A program made the translations under genes and the position numbers. Shown here piece after piece: positions 1 to 4,796 of a DNA stretch of 5,989 nt (its first letter is position 1; each line of letters begins with the position of its first letter). The stretch comes from an uncultured Erysipelotrichaceae bacterium (lineage in GTDB: Bacteria > Bacillota_I > Bacilli_A > RF39 > UBA660), in NCBI GenBank assembly GCA_902766545.1, contig CACXEC010000114.1, positions 1 through 5,989 on the forward strand, given 5' to 3'. Below the pieces are notes generated by a model, which did no database searches, was not told where the DNA came from, and worked only from the letters and a program-made list of their open reading frames with translations.

Positions 1-1
1 A

Positions 2-217
2 AATAATGACTTAACGGGATTTAGTACGGTAAGAGTAAAGGTAATAGCTGAAAATGGAAATACATCACTTTATTCAATAGATATAGAGAAATATGCCTTT
101 AATGAAAGATTAGAAAAAATATTATCAATTGGGGCTAGCATAATTGCCATAGTTGGTGGTATACTAATAATAGTTAAGAATAAGAAAAGAAAAATGAAAG
201 AATACTTAGGGAAGTAG
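2..217 (+). CDS. 3' end of a membrane-anchored surface protein with a cadherin-like beta-sandwich end (partial)
   Basis: The reading frame is open from the left edge (codons start at base 2) and ends at TAG 215-217, so only the last 71 residues are seen. Residues 11-28 (VRVKVIAENGNTSLYSID) match the closing strands of the bacterial cadherin-like beta-sandwich domain: V-x-A-E-N-G followed by Y-S-I. The same signature occurs twice in the protein at 1153-2307. A hydrophobic helix of about 20 residues (roughly 41-60) and a basic tail (KNKKRKMKEYLGK) follow, so the protein is probably anchored with its domain outside the cell. There is no sortase-like motif before the helix. The next gene starts 7 bases after the stop with no promoter between them, so the two are probably cotranscribed. 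Function is unknown; an adhesin or stalk role is inference. Confidence 0.75.
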   Translation, partial: NNDLTGFSTVRVKVIAENGNTSLYSIDIEKYAFNERLEKILSIGASIIAIVGGILIIVKNKKRKMKEYLGK

Positions 218-224
218 GTAAGAT

Positions 225-836
225 ATGAAAAAAATAATTTTTTGTTTAATTCTTTTGATGCCATTAGTAGTTTTTGCTGATGTAGATCAAAGTACACAAA
301 CAACATATTGGCAAGTTTCAGAAAATGGATCTGTTAGTGCTTGCTTTGAGGAGGAAAATAAAAATAATACTAGTACTCTAGCAAACGGAACTAGTGGTTA
401 TTATCTACAATGTGTAAAAGTATCATGTTCTAACGGAAAAAATGTTCACACGGTTGATCATCCGTTAAGTAGCGCTTTAACTTGTGCAAACGGTAACACT
501 AATCCATATAATATTATTTCATCTTCTGGAGGAAATGGAGTTGAATTAGAACAAGGAAAGTCTTGTGATGAAAATGGATTATATTTATATGCTACTCAGT
601 CTATAAGATATGATTGTTCTAAAACATATAGTGGCGCTGACTATATCTCTAATAGTAGTAATAATGGTGGCGATACAAATAATAACAGCAATAATAGTAA
701 TACAGAACCAAGTAATACCAATCCTCCTGATACGGGAGTTGAAGATTATATTGGCATTTTTGGAATAAGTATTATATTGTTTGTTACAGTTTATTATGTT
801 ATTAATAAAAAGAAAGTTTTTAATGAAACCTTATAG
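225..836 (+). CDS. Secreted six-cysteine surface protein with PPDTG sortase-like tail
   Basis: This 203-residue protein is predicted to be exported and held at the surface. Residues 1-18 form a signal peptide (MKK, hydrophobic core, VVFA with cleavage before D19). The mature part has six cysteines at 40, 63, 68, 87, 114 and 131, probably paired as disulfides. An Asn/Ser-rich spacer (about 142-166) leads to P-P-D-T-G at 167-171, then a hydrophobic helix and a lysine-bearing tail. This is the layout of a cell-wall sorting signal, but it has PP in place of LP, so sortase processing is plausible and unproven; simple membrane anchoring is the alternative. The cysteine domain is paralogous to residues 36-130 of the protein at 1153-2307. 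The ATG at 225 follows a weak AGGT site and begins a complete signal peptide. The stop codon lies inside the terminator hairpin. I do not recognise a named family. Confidence 0.85.
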   Translation: MKKIIFCLILLMPLVVFADVDQSTQTTYWQVSENGSVSACFEEENKNNTSTLANGTSGYYLQCVKVSCSNGKNVHTVDHPLSSALTCANGNTNPYNIISSSGGNGVELEQGKSCDENGLYLYATQSIRYDCSKTYSGADYISNSSNNGGDTNNNSNNSNTEPSNTNPPDTGVEDYIGIFGISIILFVTVYYVINKKKVFNETL

Positions 837-850
837 GTTTCTTTTTATTT
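825..850 (+). terminator. Rho-independent terminator overlapping the stop codon
   Basis: A perfect 7-bp stem, GAAACCT (825-831) and AGGTTTC (835-841), encloses a 3-base loop and is followed by TTTTTATTT. The stem takes in the last codons and the TAG stop (834-836) of the six-cysteine surface protein. It should end transcripts coming from the left edge and separate them from the unit starting at 864. Confidence 0.8.
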
Positions 851-863
851 TAACAAAAAATAA

Positions 864-892
864 TTGAATTTATAGTTAAATACTAGTATAAT
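864..892 (+). promoter_or_regulatory. Sigma-70/sigma-A type promoter for the 916-2307 operon
   Basis: TTGAAT (-35, 864-869) and a perfect TATAAT (-10, 887-892) are separated by exactly 17 bases. The pair lies just after a terminator and 23 bases before the ATG at 916, leaving a short leader with GGTGAT (907-912) as the ribosome binding site. Confidence 0.8.
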
Positions 893-915
893 TTTACTTA
901 GGATATGGTGATTTT

Positions 916-1140
916 ATGAAGAAATTGTTGTACTTTCTTTTATTAATTATTCTATTTCCTATGATTGTATGGGCGGATACTAGTGAGAGTAGCAGTGAAG
1001 TAAAAGAAACTGCCGAAGAAGTTATTGAAAGCCCTGATACAGGAGTTAATGATTATTTTTTAGTACTTGGATGTATAACGATTTGTATTAGTGCTGGACT
1101 TTATATAATTAATAAAAAACAAATTTTTCAAAATTATTAG
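916..1140 (+). CDS. Small secreted protein with SPDTG sortase-like tail
   Basis: This 74-residue protein has a signal peptide (1-20, ending IVWA), only about 18 residues of acidic, Ser/Glu-rich sequence, then S-P-D-T-G at 39-43, a hydrophobic helix and INKKQIFQNY. It is therefore a signal peptide and an anchor with almost nothing between them. The tail resembles that of the 225-836 protein: PDTGV-(E/N)-DY, then 28 further residues in each, with a shared INKK near the end. It could be a tiny surface peptide, a remnant of a larger surface protein, or a small partner of the downstream protein. The ATG is set by GGTGAT 3 bases upstream. The gene at 1153 follows after 12 bases and shares its transcript. 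The signal peptide, anchor and strong expression signals argue for a real gene; its role is unknown. Confidence 0.75.
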   Translation: MKKLLYFLLLIILFPMIVWADTSESSSEVKETAEEVIESPDTGVNDYFLVLGCITICISAGLYIINKKQIFQNY

Positions 1141-1152
1141 GAAGAGGTTGTT

Positions 1153-2307
1153 ATGAAGAAAATTATTTATTTATTGGGATTGTTTATATCATTACCTACA
1201 ATTGTTTTTGCTACAAGTTCATCTACACCAGTTGGTAATGATATTGGATATAATGCATGTTTGAATTTTCAGGATAAAGCGGTCTATGCTGGAGGATCTG
1301 GATATTTTGGACATTGTAAAAAAGCTACTTGTTCAACTGGAACATGGTCAACTTCATATTTGTATTCTAGTAATATGGTAACATGCTCTAATGGAAATAG
1401 AAATTATTTAGTTAAAACAATAAATGATGGTTGTCAGCAATACAGTGGTTCTTGTACGCCAACTTTTGATACTAAGTATTGTTCTGCAGTAACTTTTTAT
1501 GATTGTAGTAAAAATAAAGATGGAAGTACATATATTTCTCCTAATCAGCCTACTACGACAACTAAAAAGAGTGTAAAGCCTACTAAAAAAACAACCACAA
1601 CAACAACTACAACAACTACAACAACTACTACCACGACGACAACGACTGAGCCTATAGTAGTTTTAGATGATAATAATTATTTAAAATCTTTGAAAATATC
1701 TGAAGGAAAAATTGATTTTGATAAGGATATTCTATCGTATGAAATTGAGGTTAATCGTGAAATAACTTTTATTGATGTAGAAGCTGAGACAGAAAGCAAT
1801 AAAGCTAAAGTTGATATTGAGAATAATAATGAAATATCTGAAAATGTTCCGATTATTATTACTGTAACTGCTGAAAATGGGGAAACAAGAGCATATAGTA
1901 TTTATATAAAATATGAAGAAGTATTAATTTCTTCTAATAATTTAATCGAGCAGTTAGATATTTTAGGATATGATTTAAAATTTAGAAGTGATGTTAATGA
2001 TTATCAATTAAAAATTGGTAAGAAGGTTAGAGCTTTAGATATAAATGTTAAATTACAAGATGAAAAGGCTAATTATACAATTTATGATAATGACAATTTA
2101 AAAAATAAAAGTGTTATTAGAATTGAAGTAACTGCTGAGGATGGAAGCGTTAATACTTATACAATTGGCATTATAAAAAAGACTGGACCATCTATAATAG
2201 TTATTATTTTACTCATTTTATTGTTTGGTATAATTGGTGTTGTAATATATAAACTTATTAAAAGATTTATGCCAGCTAAAAAAGATGAGGATTATGATTA
2301 TGAATAA
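1153..2307 (+). CDS. Large surface protein: Cys-rich head, poly-Thr stalk, two cadherin-like domains, membrane anchor
   Basis: This 384-residue protein begins with a signal peptide (1-20, ending IVFA). A domain with eight cysteines (36, 55, 60, 78, 94, 101, 110, 118) is paralogous to the six-cysteine protein upstream: both have G-Y-x3-C-x4-C-S, then T-C-x-N-G-N, and end with Y-D-C-S-K and Y-I-S. A Thr/Lys/Pro linker (133-165) includes 19 consecutive threonines (147-165). Two beta-sandwich domains of the cadherin-like (Cadherin-like beta sandwich) type follow at about 166-256 and 257-344, each ending with V-T-A-E-(N/D)-G and a Y-(S/T)-I strand. A membrane helix (about 346-369) and an acidic tail (KKDEDYDYE) end the protein. 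There is no PDTG motif, so it is membrane anchored and not sorted. An adhesin-like role, with the cysteine domain held away from the cell, is inference. The ribosome site is GGAAGAGG (1140-1147). Confidence 0.88.
   Translation: MKKIIYLLGLFISLPTIVFATSSSTPVGNDIGYNACLNFQDKAVYAGGSGYFGHCKKATCSTGTWSTSYLYSSNMVTCSNGNRNYLVKTINDGCQQYSGSCTPTFDTKYCSAVTFYDCSKNKDGSTYISPNQPTTTTKKSVKPTKKTTTTTTTTTTTTTTTTTTTEPIVVLDDNNYLKSLKISEGKIDFDKDILSYEIEVNREITFIDVEAETESNKAKVDIENNNEISENVPIIITVTAENGETRAYSIYIKYEEVLISSNNLIEQLDILGYDLKFRSDVNDYQLKIGKKVRALDINVKLQDEKANYTIYDNDNLKNKSVIRIEVTAEDGSVNTYTIGIIKKTGPSIIVIILLILLFGIIGVVIYKLIKRFMPAKKDEDYDYE
1591..1647 (+). repeat. Low-complexity ACN tract encoding 19 threonines
   Basis: Nineteen consecutive ACN codons (mostly ACA and ACT, with ACC and ACG towards the 3' side) code for the stalk between the cysteine-rich head and the beta-sandwich domains. 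A shorter four-threonine run lies just upstream at 1552-1563. ACA-ACA-ACT is repeated with little change, so the tract could vary in length by slippage in frame. The mixed codons suggest selection for threonine itself, perhaps for a stiff or glycosylated linker; this last point is inference. Confidence 0.85.
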
Positions 2308-2335
2308 GCACTTAGTGCTTATTTTTTGTTATTTA
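2303..2335 (+). terminator. Rho-independent terminator overlapping the stop codon
   Basis: A perfect 9-bp stem, AATAAGCAC (2303-2311) and GTGCTTATT (2315-2323), encloses a TTA loop and is followed by TTTTGTTATTT. It includes the TAA stop (2305-2307) of the cadherin-like surface protein. It closes the surface-protein operon before the pilin operon. Confidence 0.88.
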
Positions 2336-2356
2336 TTAAATTAATAAAATTTATAA

Positions 2357-2385
2357 TTGATACATTTATTTATTTGAGGTATAAT
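2357..2385 (+). promoter_or_regulatory. Strong sigma-A type promoter of the pilin/TadZ operon
   Basis: TTGATA (-35, 2357-2362) and a perfect TATAAT (-10, 2380-2385) are spaced by 17 bases. They are followed at 2399-2404 by a perfect AGGAGG ribosome binding site 7 bases before the ATG at 2412. The near-consensus promoter and Shine-Dalgarno sequence fit high expression, as expected if the first gene is the main pilin. Confidence 0.85.
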
Positions 2386-2411
2386 ACTAATATATGGTAG
2401 GAGGAATATAA

Positions 2412-2648
2412 ATGAAAGAAGCGTCTGGTGAACTTAGTATGACAGCAGTAGCTGTTGTTGCTATTGCTGCAATAGGAGTTGTATTTACTACTTTAATTTG
2501 GCCACAAATTAAGGCAACTATTGTTAATAATACTAAATGTAATCAAGCTATTAGTTGTGAAGCATCTAATGGAAAAACTACGAGATGTACTGTATGTAAA
2601 GATGAAGCTTGTAATCAAACTGAAACTATTAATTGTCCAGTAAAATAG
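2412..2648 (+). CDS. Short pilin-like protein with six-cysteine tail (candidate major pilin)
   Basis: This 78-residue protein starts with a short polar leader (MKEASGELSMT), followed at once by one long hydrophobic helix (about 11-30) and a polar, cysteine-rich C-terminus with Cys at 43, 49, 59, 62, 67 and 75. A short charged leader containing Gly before a single N-terminal helix is the layout of type IV/Tad (Flp-like) prepilins, with Gly6 a possible processing point. The Glu at +5 typical of Flp pilins is absent, so the family is not certain. Its place as first gene, with a perfect AGGAGG and a strong promoter, and with a TadE-like and a TadZ-like gene after it, supports a pilin. Six cysteines in about 36 residues would suit three disulfides in the exposed part. 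A small unrelated single-span membrane protein is the alternative. Confidence 0.7.
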   Translation: MKEASGELSMTAVAVVAIAAIGVVFTTLIWPQIKATIVNNTKCNQAISCEASNGKTTRCTVCKDEACNQTETINCPVK

Positions 2649-2658
2649 GTGATTTTAA

Positions 2659-3096
2659 ATGAGAGAAGCTATAGGTGGTACTTGGTTGTACTCGATAGTT
2701 ATTGTTTTTATTGTGCTTTTTACTAGTTATTTAGCAGTTTCTGTAAATTATTCTAAGGCTTTTAAAGTAAAAGATAGAATAATAACGATTATTGAAAATA
2801 ATGAAGGATTAAATTCTGATTCAAGGGATTTAATTAGTGATTATTTGTCAGCAAATGGTTATTTTGTTTATGGTAGTTGTTCTAAGGGTGAAAAGGGATA
2901 TGAACAAAGCAATTCTTTAGATTCAAAGTATAAGTATTGCGTTTCTAAAAAAGAATCGGGAACCGGTACTTATCGAAAGACTTATTATAAAGTTAAAGTT
3001 TTCTTTAGAATTGATTTGCCTATTATAGGTAATTTCTTTACGTTTCCAGTAAGTGGTGAAACTAAAGCTGTACATTTTGCAAATGATAATTTATAA
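2659..3096 (+). CDS. TadE/minor-pilin-like protein
   Basis: This 145-residue protein has a leader MREAIGG, a single N-terminal helix (about 8-29) and an extracytoplasmic C-terminal part with two cysteines (74 and 94) that probably pair. The C-terminal segment, with basic and aromatic strands leading to R-I-D-L-P-I-I-G and then V-S-G-E-T-K, resembles the lPl...G.T region seen in TadE/TadF/TadG pseudopilins. The leader matches that of the preceding pilin-like protein (M-K/R-E-A-S/I-G), suggesting one processing enzyme for both. The start is set by GGTGAT at 2648-2653, which overlaps the previous stop codon; only 10 bases separate the genes, so they are cotranscribed. The role as a minor pilin or pilus-tip protein is inferred from layout and context. 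Confidence 0.68.
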   Translation: MREAIGGTWLYSIVIVFIVLFTSYLAVSVNYSKAFKVKDRIITIIENNEGLNSDSRDLISDYLSANGYFVYGSCSKGEKGYEQSNSLDSKYKYCVSKKESGTGTYRKTYYKVKVFFRIDLPIIGNFFTFPVSGETKAVHFANDNL

Positions 3097-3111
3097 AAGA
3101 AGTGATTAAAG

Positions 3112-4140
3112 ATGAATTTATTAATAGAAAATTTAAATAGCGCTATATTAAATAGCATTGATATAAATGTTATTAAAACTTTAAATGGAGAATTAACTAG
3201 AGATGATTTAGAAAGTAGCTTAGTTAATTTAACTTATAATAAAGTTATTATTGATATTACGGCTATAAAAAACTATTTTGATTATTCATCTTTATTTAGT
3301 TTTTTAAGTTTTTTTGATAGTAATAATGTTATAATACTTTTAAATAATAGTGAGATTGTTAATAGTAAGGGATTTATATCTAAATTAGTAGAGGAAGGAT
3401 ATTATAATTTTACTAAAAATGTTGCAGGTATTACTTACTTATTAGAACATCCAAATAATTTATCTGATGTTGAGAAGTATTTAATATCAAATAATAATGG
3501 CCAAAGTAATATTTATAATCCCTTAAATTCTAGTACTGTACAAGATCATAATCAGAATGCTACACCAATTAGTTCTAATAATAGTGGGACATCTAAAACT
3601 AAAGTGATTGGTATTAAAAATCTAACTAGTCATTCTGGTGCAACAACATTAATGTATATGATGATAAAACAGTTAAAATTAAATTATCAGGTTGCAGGTA
3701 TAGAATGTTTAGGTCAAGATAGTATATATTTTAGAGAACCTGATATTACTATGTCAACTTCATTAGAAGATGTTAAAATGAGGGTAAACGCTCTAAATAA
3801 TAGAGATGCAGTTATAATTGATTTTAATGATATTGATGCTAGTGAGTTGTGTGATGAAGTATTATATTTAGTTGATCCTGGAATTATAAAATTAAATAAA
3901 ATAATTAAAGGAAATGTTAATATTAATGACCTTATGAATAAAGGAAAAATTATTTTAAATAGAAGTCCTTTAAAAGATGAAGAAGTCGCCAATTTTGAGT
4001 ATGAGACTAAAATGAAGGTTTTTTATAATATGCCTAATTTTAATGATAGAGCTGAAAAACTTCAAAAAGTGGATATTTTACTTGTTAAATTAGGATTTAA
4101 TAAGCAAGGAAAAATTGGACTGTTTGGTTCATTTAAATAA
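3112..4140 (+). CDS. tadZ: TadZ/CpaE-like pilus localisation protein with degenerate P-loop
   Basis: This 342-residue protein has no signal peptide and is predicted cytoplasmic. Residues 1 to about 125 alternate strands and helices like the pseudo-receiver domain at the start of CpaE/TadZ. A Ser/Asn-rich linker follows (about 128-162), then a MinD/ParA-type ATPase fold. The P-loop position reads T-S-H-S-G-A-T-T (172-179), where the standard deviant Walker A is K-G-G-x-G-K-T-T; both lysines are missing. Later landmarks fit the family: D-A-V-I-I-D-F-N-D for the D-L-P strand, V-L-Y-L-V-D-P-G, K-I-I-L-N-R, and a final N-M-P-N-F element. In Tad systems TadZ places the pilus machinery at its cellular site. 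The start is ATG 3112, 15 bases after the TadE-like gene, with a weak AGAAGTGAT. The symbol rests on fold and context, so treat it as a family call. Confidence 0.72.
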   Translation: MNLLIENLNSAILNSIDINVIKTLNGELTRDDLESSLVNLTYNKVIIDITAIKNYFDYSSLFSFLSFFDSNNVIILLNNSEIVNSKGFISKLVEEGYYNFTKNVAGITYLLEHPNNLSDVEKYLISNNNGQSNIYNPLNSSTVQDHNQNATPISSNNSGTSKTKVIGIKNLTSHSGATTLMYMMIKQLKLNYQVAGIECLGQDSIYFREPDITMSTSLEDVKMRVNALNNRDAVIIDFNDIDASELCDEVLYLVDPGIIKLNKIIKGNVNINDLMNKGKIILNRSPLKDEEVANFEYETKMKVFYNMPNFNDRAEKLQKVDILLVKLGFNKQGKIGLFGSFK

Positions 4141-4146
4141 TTTATA

Positions 4147-4175
4147 TTGACATTAAAAAATAAATAATATAAAAT
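4147..4175 (+). promoter_or_regulatory. Sigma-A type promoter for the VirB2-like gene
   Basis: A perfect TTGACA (-35, 4147-4152), 17 bases and TAAAAT (-10, 4170-4175) lie between the TadZ-like gene and the VirB2-like gene. No terminator hairpin is visible between 4140 and this promoter, so read-through from the pilin operon may add to expression. Confidence 0.75.
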
Positions 4176-4200
4176 TGTATTATAGTTAGTAAATTGAAGT

Positions 4201-4208
4201 GAGGAGAG
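4201..4208 (+). promoter_or_regulatory. Ribosome binding site GAGGAGAG that decides the start of the VirB2-like gene
   Basis: A longer reading is possible from GTG at 4199, but that codon overlaps this purine-rich GAGGAGAG. The site lies 5 bases before ATG 4214, so ATG 4214 is the better start and the extra MRRDI residues are probably not made. Confidence 0.8.
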
Positions 4209-4213
4209 ATATT

Positions 4214-4609
4214 ATGTTATTATTTGGCGAAGCTTTATGTGATGAATTATCAGAAATTTTGCAATTAGTTGGTTGGTTTTTATTAGTTTTTAAAATAGCG
4301 ATTCCACTATTAATAGTTGCTTTAGGAGCCTTTGATTTTGGTAAAGCTGTTACAGCTGGTAAAGATGACGAAATTAAAAAGTCTGCTAAAACTTTAATGT
4401 ATCGTGCTATTGCAGGTATTATTATCTTCTTTGTTCCAACAATTGTATTGTGGTTATTCGGACTTATTAGTGGATATAATAATGAAATAGCAAATGCTGG
4501 ACAAAGTAACGGAGAATTTTCTATTAATTATGATAATTGCAAAGGTTGCTTACTACATCCAGGAAACTCTGGTGAGTGTTCAGTAACAAAGAGTTCTAGT
4601 AATTATTAA
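4214..4609 (+). CDS. VirB2/TrbC-like two-helix membrane protein
   Basis: This 131-residue protein has two hydrophobic helices (about 18-41 and 66-88) joined by a charged loop (DFGKAVTAGKDDEIKKSAKT). That hairpin is the layout of VirB2/TrbC-family pilins and of small type IV secretion membrane proteins. After the second helix comes a polar, extracytoplasmic tail with three cysteines (109, 112, 122); a fourth cysteine is at 9. There is no cleavable signal peptide of the usual kind, and the N-terminus is unusually short for VirB2. The hairpin aligns with residues 156-235 of the protein at 4797-5528: Cys, F-K-I, P, A-V-T-x2-K-D, K-K, R-x-I, F-x-P. Its own promoter and terminator suggest it is needed at a different dose from its neighbours, as a structural subunit would be. 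A pore-forming holin-like protein is an alternative. Confidence 0.65.
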   Translation: MLLFGEALCDELSEILQLVGWFLLVFKIAIPLLIVALGAFDFGKAVTAGKDDEIKKSAKTLMYRAIAGIIIFFVPTIVLWLFGLISGYNNEIANAGQSNGEFSINYDNCKGCLLHPGNSGECSVTKSSSNY

Positions 4610-4615
4610 AATTTT

Positions 4616-4645
4616 AACTCTAAAGGAAAACTTTAGAGTTTTATT
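4616..4645 (+). terminator. Rho-independent terminator after the VirB2-like gene
   Basis: A perfect 10-bp stem, AACTCTAAAG (4616-4625) and CTTTAGAGTT (4631-4640), encloses a GAAAA loop. The T tract is short (TTTT at 4639-4642, then ATTAT), so termination may be partial. It lies 6 bases after the stop codon at 4607-4609. Confidence 0.75.
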
Positions 4646-4726
4646 ATGTCTAAATTGTAATTGTTTGAAGTTTGCTTTTTATATATAAATATAAGATTTA
4701 TTATGGCTGAAAATAAGATTATTTTC

Positions 4727-4755
4727 TTTACACTTATATTTAAAAATGATATACT
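4727..4755 (+). promoter_or_regulatory. Extended -10 promoter for the 4797-5989 unit
   Basis: TTTACA (-35, 4727-4732), 17 bases and TATACT (-10, 4750-4755) form a promoter. TG at 4747-4748 makes it an extended -10 element. The rest of the gap 4610-4796 holds only the terminator at 4616 and AT-rich sequence; I see no small gene in it. AAGGAAG (4784-4790) is the ribosome site for ATG 4797. Confidence 0.75.
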
Positions 4756-4796
4756 AGATTATAGGATATTATGTAGAAATAGTAAGGAAGATAATT

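Noticed and set aside
70..306. Minus-strand frame of 78 codons
   Set aside because: It overlaps the end of one plus-strand gene and the signal peptide of the next, and its hydrophobic stretch mirrors AT-rich membrane-helix codons.
1552..1647. ACN repeat considered as a CRISPR or satellite array
   Set aside because: The repeat is an in-frame threonine codon run with no spacers and sits inside a well-formed gene.
3714..3992. Minus-strand frame of 92 codons inside the TadZ-like gene
   Set aside because: It lies wholly within a gene with clear family landmarks and has no supporting promoter or neighbour on that strand.
3112..4140. TadZ-like protein read as MinD or ParA
   Set aside because: The extra N-terminal receiver-like domain, the missing P-loop lysines and the pilin neighbours fit TadZ/CpaE better than cell division or partition proteins.
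4125..4145. Possible terminator after the TadZ-like gene
   Set aside because: Only short AT palindromes are present, with no GC-containing stem and no T tract.
4199..4213. Upstream GTG start adding MRRDI to the VirB2-like protein
   Set aside because: The GTG overlaps the ribosome binding site GAGGAGAG (4201-4208), which is well placed for ATG 4214.
4640..4796. Possible small gene or structured RNA in the longest gap
   Set aside because: The sequence is AT-rich, without a start preceded by a ribosome site, and without a strong hairpin beyond the terminator; only a promoter is supported.
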